From NCBI RefSeq assembly GCF_014697355.1, contig NZ_JACJRQ010000002.1, forward strand, positions 1-64,000: 64,000 nt of DNA, in the 5' to 3' direction. This DNA comes from Nostoc calcicola FACHB-3891 (GTDB taxonomy: Bacteria; Cyanobacteriota; Cyanobacteriia; Cyanobacteriales; Nostocaceae). The translations under genes and the position numbers were made by a program. The notes under the pieces were generated by a model. The model made no database searches, was not told the origin of the DNA, and was given only the letters and a program-made list of their open reading frames with translations. Positions 1-8,881 of the stretch are shown here, piece by piece; position 1 is the stretch's first letter, and each line of letters starts with the position of its first letter.

Positions 1-521
1 CCAAAGCTGGGAGCAAAGAACCAAGATGATTGTCCCAAGGGGTACATCAGGAATACACTGACGAATACCGCGATGGGGGCTGAAAATGCCAAGGCGTTGT
101 AGGGACGAATTCCTACTAGCCGCGCAATTTCAAATTGCCGCAACATGAAGCCAATTAAACCAAAAGCTCCGTGTAGGGCTACGAATGGCCACAATCCACC
201 CAATTGGAACCAACGGGTGAGATCGCCTTGGGCTTCTGGTCCCCACAACAGCAATAGGGAATGTCCTAAACTGTCTGCTGGGGTGGATACTGCCACTGTC
301 AAGAAGTTACAGCCTTCCAAGTAGGAGGAGGCTAAACCGTGTGTGTACCAAGAGGTGACGAAGGTTGTGCCGGTCAGCCAACCGCCTAGTGCTAGGTAAG
401 CGCAAGGGAAAAGTAGTAACCCTGACCAACCCACGAATACAAAGCGATCGCGCTTGAGCCAGTCGTCTACTACGTCAAACCACCCTCTTGTACTTGGGGC
501 GCGTCCAACTGCGATGGTCAT
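1..521 (-). CDS. psbD: Photosystem II D2 protein (partial, N-terminal 173 residues)
   Basis: The reverse-strand translation starts [20 protein letters not shown] and continues through the D2 core without interruption to the window edge, so only the N-terminal half is present. D2 is a reaction-centre subunit in the thylakoid membrane that binds P680 chlorophyll, pheophytin and QA. Visible landmarks are the LHGAF segment (H117, accessory chlorophyll ligand) and [13 protein letters not shown], which carries the redox-active tyrosine D (Y160). Transmembrane helices are evident at about residues 30-52 and 108-135. The start is the ATG at 521, which matches the universally conserved N-terminus. psbC usually follows psbD and would lie outside the window. 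Identification is certain; the gene could be one of several psbD copies, as many cyanobacteria have two. Confidence 0.98.
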   Translation of the reverse strand, partial: MTIAVGRAPSTRGWFDVVDDWLKRDRFVFVGWSGLLLFPCAYLALGGWLTGTTFVTSWYTHGLASSYLEGCNFLTVAVSTPADSLGHSLLLLWGPEAQGDLTRWFQLGGLWPFVALHGAFGLIGFMLRQFEIARLVGIRPYNALAFSAPIAVFVSVFLMYPLGQSSWFFAPSF

Positions 522-935
522 TAGAGCAAATCTCCAAATGTTATAAGTACAGGTTGTATCTGTATTATAGATAGCTATTCAGGAGCTTCTCTACAATGCA
601 GAAAGTTAACCAAGTCGTTAACCTAGTTTACAATTTTTTACTAACCTTTAATCATAGTAAGTGTAAATCTCTAATTTTTCTAGGGGATTTGTCATAAAAT
701 TTAACTATTGATAGAGATGAGGGAATGGAAAGTGTGGGGAGTATGGGGGGATGGGGGAGTGTGGGAGTTTGGGGAGATTAGAAAAAGCTTCCTAACCTCC
801 CACACCTCCCACACCCCCCACATCTCCCACACCTCCCACACCTCCCACCCCCCCCACACCTCCCAATGCCCTTTTCCCTACAATCAGTCAGCTGACGCTA
901 AAATGGGTGCTACAGTTAAATTTGATTAATGCTAA
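522..935. other. Upstream region of psbD with G-rich/C-rich short repeats
   Basis: No gene is supported here. Positions 522-707 are AT-rich and should hold the psbD promoter and leader. Positions 715-866 are low complexity: a G-rich stretch (about 721-777, units like GTGTGGGGAG) faces a C-rich stretch (about 795-866, repeated CACACCTCC units). They can pair as a long imperfect hairpin. An open frame over this repeat (708-929) encodes only repeat-derived Thr/Ser/His residues and is not credible as a gene. Confidence 0.6.
715..866. repeat. Short tandem repeat block with self-complementary halves
   Basis: G-rich units (GTGTGGGGAG, GGGGGATGGGG) are followed by about ten C-rich units (CCACACCTC). 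The two halves are roughly reverse complements, so the RNA or single strand could form a long stem. Similar blocks are scattered through Nostoc genomes as short tandemly repeated repetitive sequences. Confidence 0.75.
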
Positions 936-1208
936 ATGTTTACCATTGACCTAAGCATCAGAAACACTGCTTTCCCGATCTCAGTGCAACGTAAGTCAGC
1001 AGAGGATGCTGAGGCTGTCTATCAGCTAATTTTGGCAGCGATGCGTTCTGGCAATCCTGACATAGTAGAACTAAAGTGCGAAGGCAAAACAGAGAAGAAA
1101 ATTGCCGTCCGTGCTAGTGAAATTTCTGGGGTGCAGATTGTTCAGAAAGATGGTGTAACCACTGCTAGTGGTAGACCACCTGGCTTTTTCGCTCTAGCTG
1201 CTGAGTAA
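936..1208 (+). CDS. Small conserved cyanobacterial protein (UPF0367-like)
   Basis: The 90-residue product has no signal peptide or membrane segment. The pattern of a SVQRK segment near residue 20, an ILAAMRSGNP segment, and a C-terminal TASGRPPGFFALA is what I recall for the uncharacterised UPF0367 family, found almost only in cyanobacteria and related plastids. No function is known. It lies 13 bases upstream of the ABC ATPase gene on the same strand, so the two are probably co-transcribed. The ATG at 936 gives the usual family length. Family assignment is from memory of the conserved tail and is fairly secure; the function cannot be inferred. Confidence 0.75.
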   Translation: MFTIDLSIRNTAFPISVQRKSAEDAEAVYQLILAAMRSGNPDIVELKCEGKTEKKIAVRASEISGVQIVQKDGVTTASGRPPGFFALAAE

Positions 1209-1221
1209 CCAAGGTTGACAA

Positions 1222-1899
1222 ATGTCTCAAGTGGGCATCGAGGTCAAAGATTTAAATTTCAGTTGGCCTAATGGAGAGAAAGTTATTAAATCTTGCTCTT
1301 TAGAAGTTCCCAAGGGTGAGTTTTGGATGCTTTTGGGTACAAACGGCAGCGGTAAATCAACCTTACTGAGGCTGGTGGCGGGGTTATTAGCTCCGGAGTC
1401 TGGCGAAATTCGGGTTTTGCACCCTGTTGGCTTTGTCTTCCAAAATCCGGATCATCAATTGGTGATGCCAACAGTCGGCGCTGATGTGGCTTTTGGATTA
1501 GTGGAAGAAAAGTTGCCACCTGCTGCTGTGAGAGCAAGAGTTGAGGAGGCGCTAGGGGCGGTGAATTTGCTTAGCCTACAACGGCGTCCCATATATGCAC
1601 TTTCTGGGGGACAGAAGCAGCGAGTTGCCATTGCTGGTGCGATCGCCCGTCGCTGTGAGGTCTTATTATTAGATGAACCCACTGCCTTATTAGATCCAGA
1701 TAGCCAGCTGGATTTAGTGGCTGGTGTCCGTCGCCTGGTTAAAAGTCGAGGTATCACAGCCCTCTGGGTGACTCATAGATTAGACGAGCTAAATTACTGT
1801 GACGGCGCTTTTTTATTAGAAAAAGGTTCTGTTGTAGATAGGGGTGAAGCCGAACGCCTTAAACAACGTCTGATGCAAGTACACACTGAAGCCTCTTGA
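1222..1899 (+). CDS. Energy-coupling factor (CbiO-like) ABC transporter ATP-binding protein
   Basis: The 225-residue product is a complete stand-alone ABC ATPase. Visible motifs are Walker A GTNGSGKST (residues 39-47), Q-loop FQNPD (73-77), signature ALSGGQKQR (126-134), Walker B VLLLDEPTA (147-155) and the switch histidine WVTHR (H185). The FQNPDHQLVMPTV segment is typical of cobalt/ECF-type ATPases (CbiO, EcfA) and of the plant plastid homologue ABCI11/NAP14. It would energise uptake of a metal or vitamin together with a membrane T-component, but no permease gene is adjacent. It probably forms an operon with the small gene just upstream. The substrate is unknown. Confidence 0.85.
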   Translation: MSQVGIEVKDLNFSWPNGEKVIKSCSLEVPKGEFWMLLGTNGSGKSTLLRLVAGLLAPESGEIRVLHPVGFVFQNPDHQLVMPTVGADVAFGLVEEKLPPAAVRARVEEALGAVNLLSLQRRPIYALSGGQKQRVAIAGAIARRCEVLLLDEPTALLDPDSQLDLVAGVRRLVKSRGITALWVTHRLDELNYCDGAFLLEKGSVVDRGEAERLKQRLMQVHTEAS

Positions 1900-1917
1900 T
1901 GGGCATTGGGTATGAGG

Positions 1918-2011
1918 AGTGCTGAGTTAGGAGTTAGGAGTTAGGAGTTATTCTCCCCCACACTCCTCACACTCCCTCATCTTCCTATCTCCCCACTCAT
2001 TACTCAGCACT
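1918..2011. repeat. GAGTTAG tandem repeats bounded by an inverted repeat
   Basis: AGTGCTGAGT (1918-1927) and its exact reverse complement (2002-2011) flank GAGTTAG heptamers and a C-rich tract (ACTCCTCACACTCCC). This is a typical Nostoc intergenic repeat lying between the ABC gene and its terminator. Confidence 0.7.
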
Positions 2012-2020
2012 GTTGATATA

Positions 2021-2050
2021 AAACGCGCCTTTTTAATAAAGGTGCGTTTT
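2021..2050 (+). terminator. Probable rho-independent terminator after the ABC ATPase gene
   Basis: A 12-bp stem, AAACGCGCCTTT paired with AAAGGTGCGTTT (one G-T wobble), has a five-base loop and runs into TTTT. It lies about 120 bases after the ABC gene stop. Confidence 0.7.
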
Positions 2051-2194
2051 ATGTTATTACCTCTATCTTCAGGTCAGTTTTATGAACCTGGAGTATTTTT
2101 TGTGTTTTGTAACATAGTGTTACATACAATGCATCAATTATTATAAAAATTATGAATGAATTTTGCTAACTCTAGAAAATTGTGATTAAAAACC

Positions 2195-2746
2195 ATGCCC
2201 CGTTCGTTACTCCAAGCCGTTTTGTTAGTGGACGGCTACAATATAATAGGCGCTTGGCCTTGCTTGAAAAAAACCCGTGATAGCGTTGGACTAGAGGCTG
2301 CACGTAGCGAACTTGTGGAAGCAATGACTGGTTATAGTGCGTTTCAAGGTTATGCAACTCAAATAGTTTTTGATGCCCAATATCAAAATTCTTCTAGTAA
2401 TAAAGAGATTATTACAGAGCTTTTATCTGTTTATTACACTGATTTTGGACAAACAGCAGATACTTATATTGAAAAATCTTGTGCGTCTTTTCGTCAGCAA
2501 ATAGCTCAATCTTTGATTTCTCGCGTGATTGTTGCCACATCAGACCGAGCGCAGCAGTTGATGGTGCAGGGGTATGGGGCCGAATGGTTGTCGGCACAAC
2601 AACTCTGTGGTGAGGTGGAAGCTACCGTCTGTCGGATGCGACAAAAGTATCATACACGCAAACAGTCAAAGAGCAGATTTTTAGCCAATGCGATCGACGC
2701 CAAGGCACGGCAGCGTCTGGCTGAATTACGAATGGGATTACAGTAG
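2195..2746 (+). CDS. YacP-like NYN-domain ribonuclease
   Basis: The 183-residue soluble protein begins after a short tail with LLVDGYNIIGAW, the first conserved aspartate block of NYN/PIN-fold nucleases. Further acidic positions are in IVFDAQYQ and VIVATSDRAQQ. The basic C-terminus (MRQKYHTRKQSKSRF) could bind RNA. The family (YacP, DUF901) includes B. subtilis Rae1, which cleaves mRNA in the ribosomal A site, and plant chloroplast homologues. The gene is monocistronic, preceded by an AT-rich leader with no strong ribosome site and followed by tRNA-Asn. The fold assignment is solid; the RNA target in cyanobacteria is unknown. Confidence 0.85.
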   Translation: MPRSLLQAVLLVDGYNIIGAWPCLKKTRDSVGLEAARSELVEAMTGYSAFQGYATQIVFDAQYQNSSSNKEIITELLSVYYTDFGQTADTYIEKSCASFRQQIAQSLISRVIVATSDRAQQLMVQGYGAEWLSAQQLCGEVEATVCRMRQKYHTRKQSKSRFLANAIDAKARQRLAELRMGLQ

Positions 2747-2895
2747 ATATATATTAATAGTATACAAAAGTCTCTGTCTACCCTGTAGAGCGGGTTTCAG
2801 CTGCAAAAATCTATAATTAAAAATCTAAGAAAAAAAATTAGCTAAAGTACTTGCCAAATCCTATTCTTTACCGTAAGATTATAAATCGTGGGTGA

Positions 2896-2967
<72 letters not shown>

Positions 2968-3158
2968 TTAAAGAAGTTAGCAGTCACTATGAGTTATGAG
3001 TTTATTAACTCATGGCTGTTAAGTCAAACAATAATTAAACAATGTGAGCTAATAATGCCGTGCAGGCAAGCTAGCAAAGTTATGGTCATTACTGGGAGCA
3101 TCTCAATTTGAGAAAATTGGATGCTTCCAAATATTGTGCCCTTAAGCCTGTAAGTCCG

Positions 3159-4007
3159 CTATGGCTTAGCAGAGAGCTTTATTAGATTGTCTAACTCTTG
3201 CTGCATCTGACTAACAACTAATTCATAACATTGATTGACATAATGGCGATCGCTGGCTGCTTGCCGACCATACCGTTCAAACACAATGGGAGAACAAATC
3301 CGCGTATACAAGGTCACAGGGAAGGGAATGTTTGGCAAGGGACCAATTGCTAATCCCCAAGGTAGCCCTAGATAAATGGGAAAAACTTCTGGGTCAATTC
3401 CAAATAGCCAAGGCATCCCCCATTCGTGGAGTTGCTTCACAATTTTGTAGCAGTCGGCAAGCACAATCAGCGTATCGTGGGCACCCCAAGAAATCGCAGG
3501 CACAATTGGCACATTTTCCCGCAAGGCTAACTTGATAAATCCTTGTCGTCCAGCAAAATAAATTTTGTTACGTAAATGATGGGGTCGAAAGACATCTTCG
3601 GCTCCGCCTGGGTAAACTAACACACTAGCTCCAGAGCGCAAAGCAGCGTAAGCCATTTTCGGATGAGCTATGATAGCTCCAGCTTTGGCAACTAGTTGCG
3701 CTAGGGGCGGGCTAACGTCCCAGGCTTTGGGATGCATCAAACCATAAACGGGTTGCTCCACACCAAAGCGTCGGAACCAGTCGTACATCATCATTGTCAT
3801 ATCTGGTGCAGCGAGTCCTCCATTGTGCGAACCGACAAACAAAACTTTTTCTTCAGGTCGAATATTCTCCCAACCACTAGTTTGAACTCGGAAATAGTAG
3901 TGATACAAAAAGCTAAACAAGGGCATTAGAGATTCGATGAACTTCGGATCTCGCTCATCTAAAGACCAACCGGGTTTTTTGTTTAAGAGATGTTGCTTTT
4001 TTAACAT
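3159..4007 (-). CDS. DGAT2/PES-like lysophospholipid acyltransferase family protein
   Basis: The 282-residue protein has the acyltransferase HX4D box as SHNGGLAAPD near residues 59-68 and a second conserved block VLVYPGGAEDVFR, followed by GRQGFIKLALRENVPIVP. The YPGG...E and RQGF..LA...VPIVP segments are characteristic of the DGAT2-like branch, which includes plant phytyl ester synthases and Synechocystis Slr2103. A hydrophobic stretch around residues 25-40 could associate with membrane. The likely reaction is transfer of an acyl group to a glycerolipid, phytol or plastoquinone-type alcohol; which one cannot be told from sequence. The gene stands alone, convergent with the tRNA. A later methionine is less likely because it would cut into the conserved N-terminus. 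Confidence 0.8.
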   Translation of the reverse strand: MLKKQHLLNKKPGWSLDERDPKFIESLMPLFSFLYHYYFRVQTSGWENIRPEEKVLFVGSHNGGLAAPDMTMMMYDWFRRFGVEQPVYGLMHPKAWDVSPPLAQLVAKAGAIIAHPKMAYAALRSGASVLVYPGGAEDVFRPHHLRNKIYFAGRQGFIKLALRENVPIVPAISWGAHDTLIVLADCYKIVKQLHEWGMPWLFGIDPEVFPIYLGLPWGLAIGPLPNIPFPVTLYTRICSPIVFERYGRQAASDRHYVNQCYELVVSQMQQELDNLIKLSAKP

Positions 4008-4325
4008 CGATGCATTCTAACAGCATTGGTAAAGGTCAAACAATCCTTTTAATTAGCCCTTGATTGCAAGACTGTTGACTTTTGATTCTGGATTTCAATC
4101 GCCCCATTTTGCTATGGGGTTACTCTGGGAGTGTCAAAACTGAGTTCTCTTGAGAGATTGTGACAATTACGAACTCCCTTTTTAAGTTTCTCAGAAATTA
4201 AAACCACTAGGTTAACCGTGGTGCAAAAATCACCAGAAGTTTGAACAGACAATAATATGGAAAAATATGGCAACTTTTGTAGGTTGTGATACGCTATCTG
4301 CTTGAGGAGTGTTGAGGTACTGAAA
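4008..4325. other. Divergent intergenic region, acyltransferase / ddl
   Basis: No gene is supported. The region separates two divergently transcribed genes and should hold both promoters. No clear operator was recognised. Confidence 0.5.
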
Positions 4326-5423
4326 ATGACTAAACTGCGCGTGGGGTTATTGTTTGGCGGTCGTTCGGGAGAGCATGAAGTTTCAATCAACTCAGCACGG
4401 GCGATCGCTAAAGCCTTAAGTGCAGAGCAAAATACTAGTAAGTACGAAATATTGCCTTTTTACATCCAAAAAGATGGACGCTGGTTGGCGGGGGAAGCAC
4501 CCCAAAAGGTTTTAGGAAGCGGCGTTCCGTTACTGGAATCCCAAGAATCAACTTCTGAGGGACTGACATCCAACCCTCAAACCCAAACCCTCAGCCAATG
4601 GCAATCACCCTCTCAAGTTGCGGAGGTGGATGTTTGGTTTCCAATTCTCCACGGCCCCAACGGTGAAGACGGAACAATTCAAGGGTTACTCACCTTGATG
4701 CAAGTACCTTTTGTGGGTTCTGGGGTGTTAGGTTCGGCTATGGGGATGGATAAAATTGCTATGAAAATGGCGTTTGAGCAAGCGGGACTACCACAGGTGA
4801 AATACAAGGCAATAACTAGGGCACAAGTTTGGTCTAATCCTTGTGTATTTCCGAAACTGTGTGATGAAATCGAAGCAACATTAGGTTATCCTGCTTTTGT
4901 TAAGCCTGCTAATTTAGGTTCATCAGTGGGCATTGCTAAAGTGCGATCGCGCCCAGAATTAGAGGCTGCTTTAGATAATGCCGCTAGTTATGACCGACGG
5001 CTAGTTGTAGAAGCTGGTGTGGTAGCCAGAGAAGTAGAGTGTGCCGTTTTAGGTAATGACCAACCCCAAGCCTCTGTCGTTGGAGAGATTACATATGATA
5101 GCGATTTTTATGATTATGAAACTAAATATACTGAAGGTAAAGCAGATTTACTGATACCCGCACCGATTCCAGATGCCATCGCTCGTCAAATTCAGGACAT
5201 GGCTTTACAAGCTTTTGCCGCTGTTGACGCCGCAGGGTTGGCAAGGGTAGATTTTTTCTACGTGGAAGCCACACAAGAAGTTTTGATTAACGAAATCAAC
5301 ACCTTACCAGGCTTTACTGCAACTAGTATGTATCCTCAACTCTGGGCGCATAGTGGAGTTTCTTTTCCAGAATTAGTCGATAGATTAATTCAACTTGCTG
5401 TTGAAAGACATTCTCCTAGCTAA
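4326..5423 (+). CDS. ddl: D-alanine--D-alanine ligase
   Basis: The 365-residue ATP-grasp enzyme joins two D-alanines for peptidoglycan stem peptides in the cytoplasm. The N-terminal [13 protein letters not shown] is the family signature. [18 protein letters not shown], the ATP-binding [15 protein letters not shown] and the metal/substrate block [18 protein letters not shown] are all intact. The start is taken at the ATG at 4326, which directly precedes [17 protein letters not shown]. An earlier in-frame start at 4302 would add eight residues unlike the family. An insert of about 35 residues ([10 protein letters not shown] region) follows the N-terminal domain and is common in cyanobacterial Ddl. 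No operon partner is evident. Confidence 0.96.
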   Translation: MTKLRVGLLFGGRSGEHEVSINSARAIAKALSAEQNTSKYEILPFYIQKDGRWLAGEAPQKVLGSGVPLLESQESTSEGLTSNPQTQTLSQWQSPSQVAEVDVWFPILHGPNGEDGTIQGLLTLMQVPFVGSGVLGSAMGMDKIAMKMAFEQAGLPQVKYKAITRAQVWSNPCVFPKLCDEIEATLGYPAFVKPANLGSSVGIAKVRSRPELEAALDNAASYDRRLVVEAGVVAREVECAVLGNDQPQASVVGEITYDSDFYDYETKYTEGKADLLIPAPIPDAIARQIQDMALQAFAAVDAAGLARVDFFYVEATQEVLINEINTLPGFTATSMYPQLWAHSGVSFPELVDRLIQLAVERHSPS

Positions 5424-5625
5424 CAAAAAAATCAGCTCGCTGATTTACTTTCTGATTACAGTAAAAAGTAGCAACAAATACAGAATTTGGGCAAAAGTTA
5501 GCCAGATTTAGTAGCCTTTGTTTTACAAAAAAGTTACTCAAATCTGAACTTTTGTTACGGATACCTGATGCTTAGCTCCTCCAGTACAATTTATGGACTA
5601 GAGGGGTACAAATCTGAAAGTAATC

Positions 5626-6276
5626 ATGGAAAAAAGTCAGAGTGTACAGCACGAGCCAACCCAACTAATAGGGGCCACTCCAGAGCTGACAAACAAAAAA
5701 TCGAGATTAAGAAAAAGCTCAAATGGTCTGATATATTTGGTTGCACATCATCCTTGGCTATTGTTAACTGGGTCTTTAGCTATGTTTATCGGCGGTGGCA
5801 CCTTTGCCTTGTATAGCTTAGGTAATCCCGGACAGGTAGCACAAGAAGAACCAGAACAAATTCCAGTTATCGTTGAAGAACCAATCAATACGCCCTCTGA
5901 GAATAGTAATGCTACACCTTTATGGATGGTGGCTGCGATCGCCCTCAGTTGTGGTAGTGGTTGCTTGGTGATTTTCCGAATGCTTAACCGGAAAACGCAA
6001 CCCCAACAAGTCCCAAAACAGGTTAACCGCCATCACGCACGCTTAGCAGAAGCCCGCTACACAAGACTGGAACCGCGTCTTCCCAAAAACCAGCCAATTT
6101 TTGTGCCGCAGCGACAATTTATGCCTGTGATGCAGACACTACCTAAAACAAAGCATTTGGTGACGGTTCTACCACCAGAACACAAGCACCACCTGGATAC
6201 GCGCCCAGAATCTTTGGCAGACTTGATGGATCTTCGTAAAGACAGTTCATTATCTGCGATTTTACGCCAGTATTAA
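5626..6276 (+). CDS. Hypothetical two-helix membrane protein
   Basis: I do not recognise a family for this 216-residue protein. A basic N-terminus (NKKSRLRKSS) is followed by a membrane segment at about residues 41-66 (WLLLTGSLAMFIGGGTFALY). A short acidic, proline-rich loop (EEPEQIPVIVEEP) comes next, then a second membrane segment at about 99-119 (LWMVAAIALSCGSGCLVIF), then a basic, proline/glutamine-rich tail of about 95 residues. The topology suggests both termini on the cytoplasmic side. The C-terminal PESLADLMDLRKDSSLSAIL may be an interaction motif. It is monocistronic and followed by a strong terminator. Function is unknown. Confidence 0.75.
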   Translation: MEKSQSVQHEPTQLIGATPELTNKKSRLRKSSNGLIYLVAHHPWLLLTGSLAMFIGGGTFALYSLGNPGQVAQEEPEQIPVIVEEPINTPSENSNATPLWMVAAIALSCGSGCLVIFRMLNRKTQPQQVPKQVNRHHARLAEARYTRLEPRLPKNQPIFVPQRQFMPVMQTLPKTKHLVTVLPPEHKHHLDTRPESLADLMDLRKDSSLSAILRQY

Positions 6277-6335
6277 TAATACAGTAAAGTAAAAGCCTGT
6301 CAAATTAATACTTTTTTTAAATTAAGGTGACTAAG

Positions 6336-6369
6336 ATTCCTGATTTCTCTAAGAAGTCAGGAATTTTAT
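6336..6369 (+). terminator. Rho-independent terminator
   Basis: A 13-bp stem, ATTCCTGATTTCT against AGAAGTCAGGAAT (one wobble), closes a CTA loop and is followed by TTTTA. It terminates the two-helix membrane protein gene. Confidence 0.8.
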
Positions 6370-6806
6370 ATTATTTTGGATTTTAGATTTTGGGAAAAGT
6401 TGGAGCGACGGCTTCCGGCGAACTATTAGCGACGGAGGAGCCTCACTTTTCAAGAGATATTTGTAGATTGGGTTTTCTTCCTCAAACACTAGTTGCTAAA
6501 ACTTTGGGAACCAAAGCAATACACTGGTTCTCCAACCTACGATTTATTTTTGTTTTGGCTTAACCCAAAAATATTGAGATATGAGTAATTAGGAAAGTTA
6601 AAAATCTGCCAAAATGGCAACCGTATTCTGATTAACCAGGCTAAATTATAGAAGATAAACGACTTCAAGGGTGTTGTTATCAGGGACTACCAAGCAAGCA
6701 TTTTTTTTGTAAAAACACTGTTTACTAAGTGATTTATACAGAAAAAAGTATCTCAAAAAGTTATTAAGAGAGGACTTTTAGGAGAGATAAATATCAATAA
6801 TTAGGT

Positions 6807-6834
6807 TTGACATTTGCTACAACAGGAATATTAA
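6807..6834 (+). promoter_or_regulatory. Sigma-70-type promoter of candidate sRNA
   Basis: A perfect -35 TTGACA (6807-6812) is followed after 16 bases by TATTAA (6829-6834). This predicts transcription starting near 6841, with no open reading frame downstream before the terminator. Confidence 0.55.
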
Positions 6835-6840
6835 ATGTAT

Positions 6841-6977
6841 ATGGGCATTGTTGTTGAACTACGCATTAGCCCCCAAATCGCAAGCAAAGCCTGTATACAT
6901 TCCTGTCCACTTCAGTAGCAAATGGTAGAGTGGGAGTCTGAAAGCTAAGTGATATGCTTCCTCCCACTCTCTTTTTA
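6841..6977 (+). ncRNA. Candidate small RNA, about 135 nt
   Basis: The span runs from a good promoter to a strong intrinsic terminator: AGAGTGGGAG (6927-6936) pairs exactly with CTCCCACTCT (6961-6970), followed by CTTTTTA. No convincing reading frame lies inside. I could not match it to tmRNA, SRP RNA, RNase P RNA or Yfr1. 6S RNA or another Yfr-type RNA cannot be excluded by eye. Confidence 0.5.
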
Positions 6978-7077
6978 TGAAGAAGAATTCAGAACTCAGG
7001 AGTCAAACAATTTTGGATTTTGGATTTTAGATTGGCTTCACAAAAACGAGAAATACTATACTCTGAATTCTTGATTT

Positions 7078-8025
7078 TTAGTAAAAGCCAGTGTCTTGCA
7101 AAAACTCTACAATTGCTGTGTTTAGTACCTCAGAAGCACCAGTTGAGGCATCATGACAGCAGTTCGACAAAATTTGAAATTTGGAATTGGGGATATGCTG
7201 ATGTAATTTTTCACCATGAGTAGCAGGAAACCAACTATCTTGCTCACCCCATAAAATTAGCGTAGGACACTGAATTTTATTCAAATTCTTTTGAATTTTA
7301 GTGAGCATGTTTGGCTTATTTGCTTGCCAATTCTCTATTTCTCGGGCTGCTATTTGTAATTCTTCGGCAACTTTAGCGATCGTACCAGGTAATTCAATAA
7401 AAGGGTAAGTTATCCAATAGATATCTTCCTGTGTGAGAATTGAAGGATCGAATAGTACCGCACGTCTTTCTGTTGCCATAATTTCTCTAAATAAGGGTGC
7501 AAACAGATATACTAAACGCAAAGAATCTATTGTTTGCATTATTTCTAGAGGTGTTTGGGCAAGTAACCACATCGACCAATGGGGTAAATGTTCAGTAAAG
7601 ATAGGTACGTTTACTACTATCAAGTTCCCGATTAATTGGGGATGTTCTTCAGCAAGGGCAAGGGCAACTAATCCTCCCAAAGATTCAGCTACAATGACTG
7701 CTGGTTCATCGCACAATGCCTGAATAATTCTTTGAAACTCAATAACTTGATGACCGTTGTGTTCTCTTCTAGACAATGGTTTTTCTGAAAAACCAAACCC
7801 TTTGGCATCAAAACAAATTACCCGAAAATATTTAGATAATGGTGCTATCATGTGGCGCCAATTGTAGCTCCAACTGCCCATACCATGTAAGAGAATTAGC
7901 GGTTTACCTCTACCTTTTTCGCCGTAAGCAATTTGTACAGGATACCCATGAGCATCAGTAATAACTAAATTTTGCCGCCCTTTAGGAAAAGTGGCTTGCC
8001 ACCAATCTTTCATTCCTCGATTCAT
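7078..8025 (-). CDS. Alpha/beta-fold hydrolase
   Basis: The 315-residue protein has the full catalytic set of the alpha/beta hydrolase fold. The oxyanion segment is LILLHGMGSWSYNW, the nucleophile elbow is VAESLGG (Ser near residue 115), the acid is in LWGEQDSWFP, and the histidine is in NCCHDAS close to the C-terminus. The arrangement resembles the epoxide hydrolase/haloalkane dehalogenase/lipase-like group; the Ser nucleophile argues for an esterase- or lipase-type reaction rather than dehalogenation. The start is the ATG at 8025; a TTG one codon upstream is possible. There is no signal peptide. The substrate is unknown, and the neighbours give no pathway context. Confidence 0.85.
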   Translation of the reverse strand: MNRGMKDWWQATFPKGRQNLVITDAHGYPVQIAYGEKGRGKPLILLHGMGSWSYNWRHMIAPLSKYFRVICFDAKGFGFSEKPLSRREHNGHQVIEFQRIIQALCDEPAVIVAESLGGLVALALAEEHPQLIGNLIVVNVPIFTEHLPHWSMWLLAQTPLEIMQTIDSLRLVYLFAPLFREIMATERRAVLFDPSILTQEDIYWITYPFIELPGTIAKVAEELQIAAREIENWQANKPNMLTKIQKNLNKIQCPTLILWGEQDSWFPATHGEKLHQHIPNSKFQILSNCCHDASTGASEVLNTAIVEFLQDTGFY

Positions 8026-8237
8026 CAATAATTTAAGGTGAGAATTCAGAATTCAGGAGGAGGCAGTGCGGTCTTGGTGGTTTCCCTAAAGAAGAACTGC
8101 CGCCGACATAAAGCAACTGCCGTTGCGAATTCAGAATGAATGTAAAGTCAAGGATACTATACCTTCTGAATATTATTCAAAATTATTAAACTTTGGTCTT
8201 AAAGTATTCTTAATTCTGACTTCTGTATTCTGATAAT

Positions 8238-8744
8238 TTAAGTGCCAGTGAAGGCGTTCCACAACATTCTAATTAGTATCACTGGTAATGCTACTAAGAC
8301 AATAGAGATGAGCAACAATCCAACCAAAAGAGCAATGATAAACCACTTATCTGCACTCTTTTGCTGGGTGGGAAATTTTAAGTGTTCTTCCAATAGCTTG
8401 AGATTATAATTGTTAGCTGTCCAGGCAATATCAAAAAAGTCTCCCAAAATTGGGATAGCGCCTACTAAGCCATCAATAATTACATTCACAACCATTCTGC
8501 CTAAGGAGGCTCTGGATACACCCAGACGTGCTGCTTCTAAAATGATGTAGCAAGAAAACATGATTCCCAAAAAATCGCCACCAATAGGTATTAATCCTAA
8601 AATTGGATCTATACCAATACCGACTTGGGTTCCGGGAATAGTGATAGCATTATCCAGCAGCCGACTGATTTGGCGGAGGCGCTTTAAGGTAGGTGCTTTG
8701 GAGTCAGGTTCAATCATCGAAGAGCGAAAAGAAGAATCAGGCAT
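8238..8744 (-). CDS. DUF4112 family membrane protein
   Basis: The 168-residue protein has the DUF4112 pattern: RLLDNAITIPGTQVGIGIDPILGLIPIGGDF, then GLVGAIPILGDFFDIAWTANN, with paired glycine/aspartate-rich amphipathic segments. A C-terminal membrane helix lies at about residues 138-162 (IIALLVGLLLISIVLVALPVI). The family is widespread and has no known function. The gene lies on the same strand as the downstream hydrolase but is separated from it by about 210 bases of repeat-containing sequence. Confidence 0.85.
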   Translation of the reverse strand: MPDSSFRSSMIEPDSKAPTLKRLRQISRLLDNAITIPGTQVGIGIDPILGLIPIGGDFLGIMFSCYIILEAARLGVSRASLGRMVVNVIIDGLVGAIPILGDFFDIAWTANNYNLKLLEEHLKFPTQQKSADKWFIIALLVGLLLISIVLVALPVILIRMLWNAFTGT

Positions 8745-8881
8745 GAAAGCGATCGCTTATTTGTATTGAATCGTTAGACATTTTATACCAATTTTGGATT
8801 TTAGATTTGGGATTTGGAATTAAAAATCTTAACTAAAAAACTGTTCCCTGATTAAGAGTTTTTTTGAATCATTAATATTTT

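Larger units (their letters stand above)
6277..7077. other. 800-bp intergenic region with terminator and candidate sRNA
   Basis: No protein gene is supported. The region begins with a strong terminator (6336-6369), continues with AT-rich sequence, and ends with a candidate small RNA (6841-6977) and GAATTCAG-type repeat sequence near 6985-7075. Confidence 0.6.

Noticed and set aside
708-929. Open frame of 73 codons
   Set aside because: The protein is translated from a short tandem repeat (Thr-Ser-His-Thr runs) and has no conserved character.
3094-3128. Terminator-like hairpin after the tRNA
   Set aside because: A nine-pair stem exists, but neither strand has a T-run after it.
4112-4390. Reverse-strand frame of 92 codons upstream of and overlapping ddl
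   Set aside because: It overlaps the certain ddl start, has no ribosome site and no recognisable features.
8025-8237. Possible gene between the hydrolase and DUF4112 genes
   Set aside because: Only repeat fragments (GAATTCAG type) and AT-rich sequence were found.
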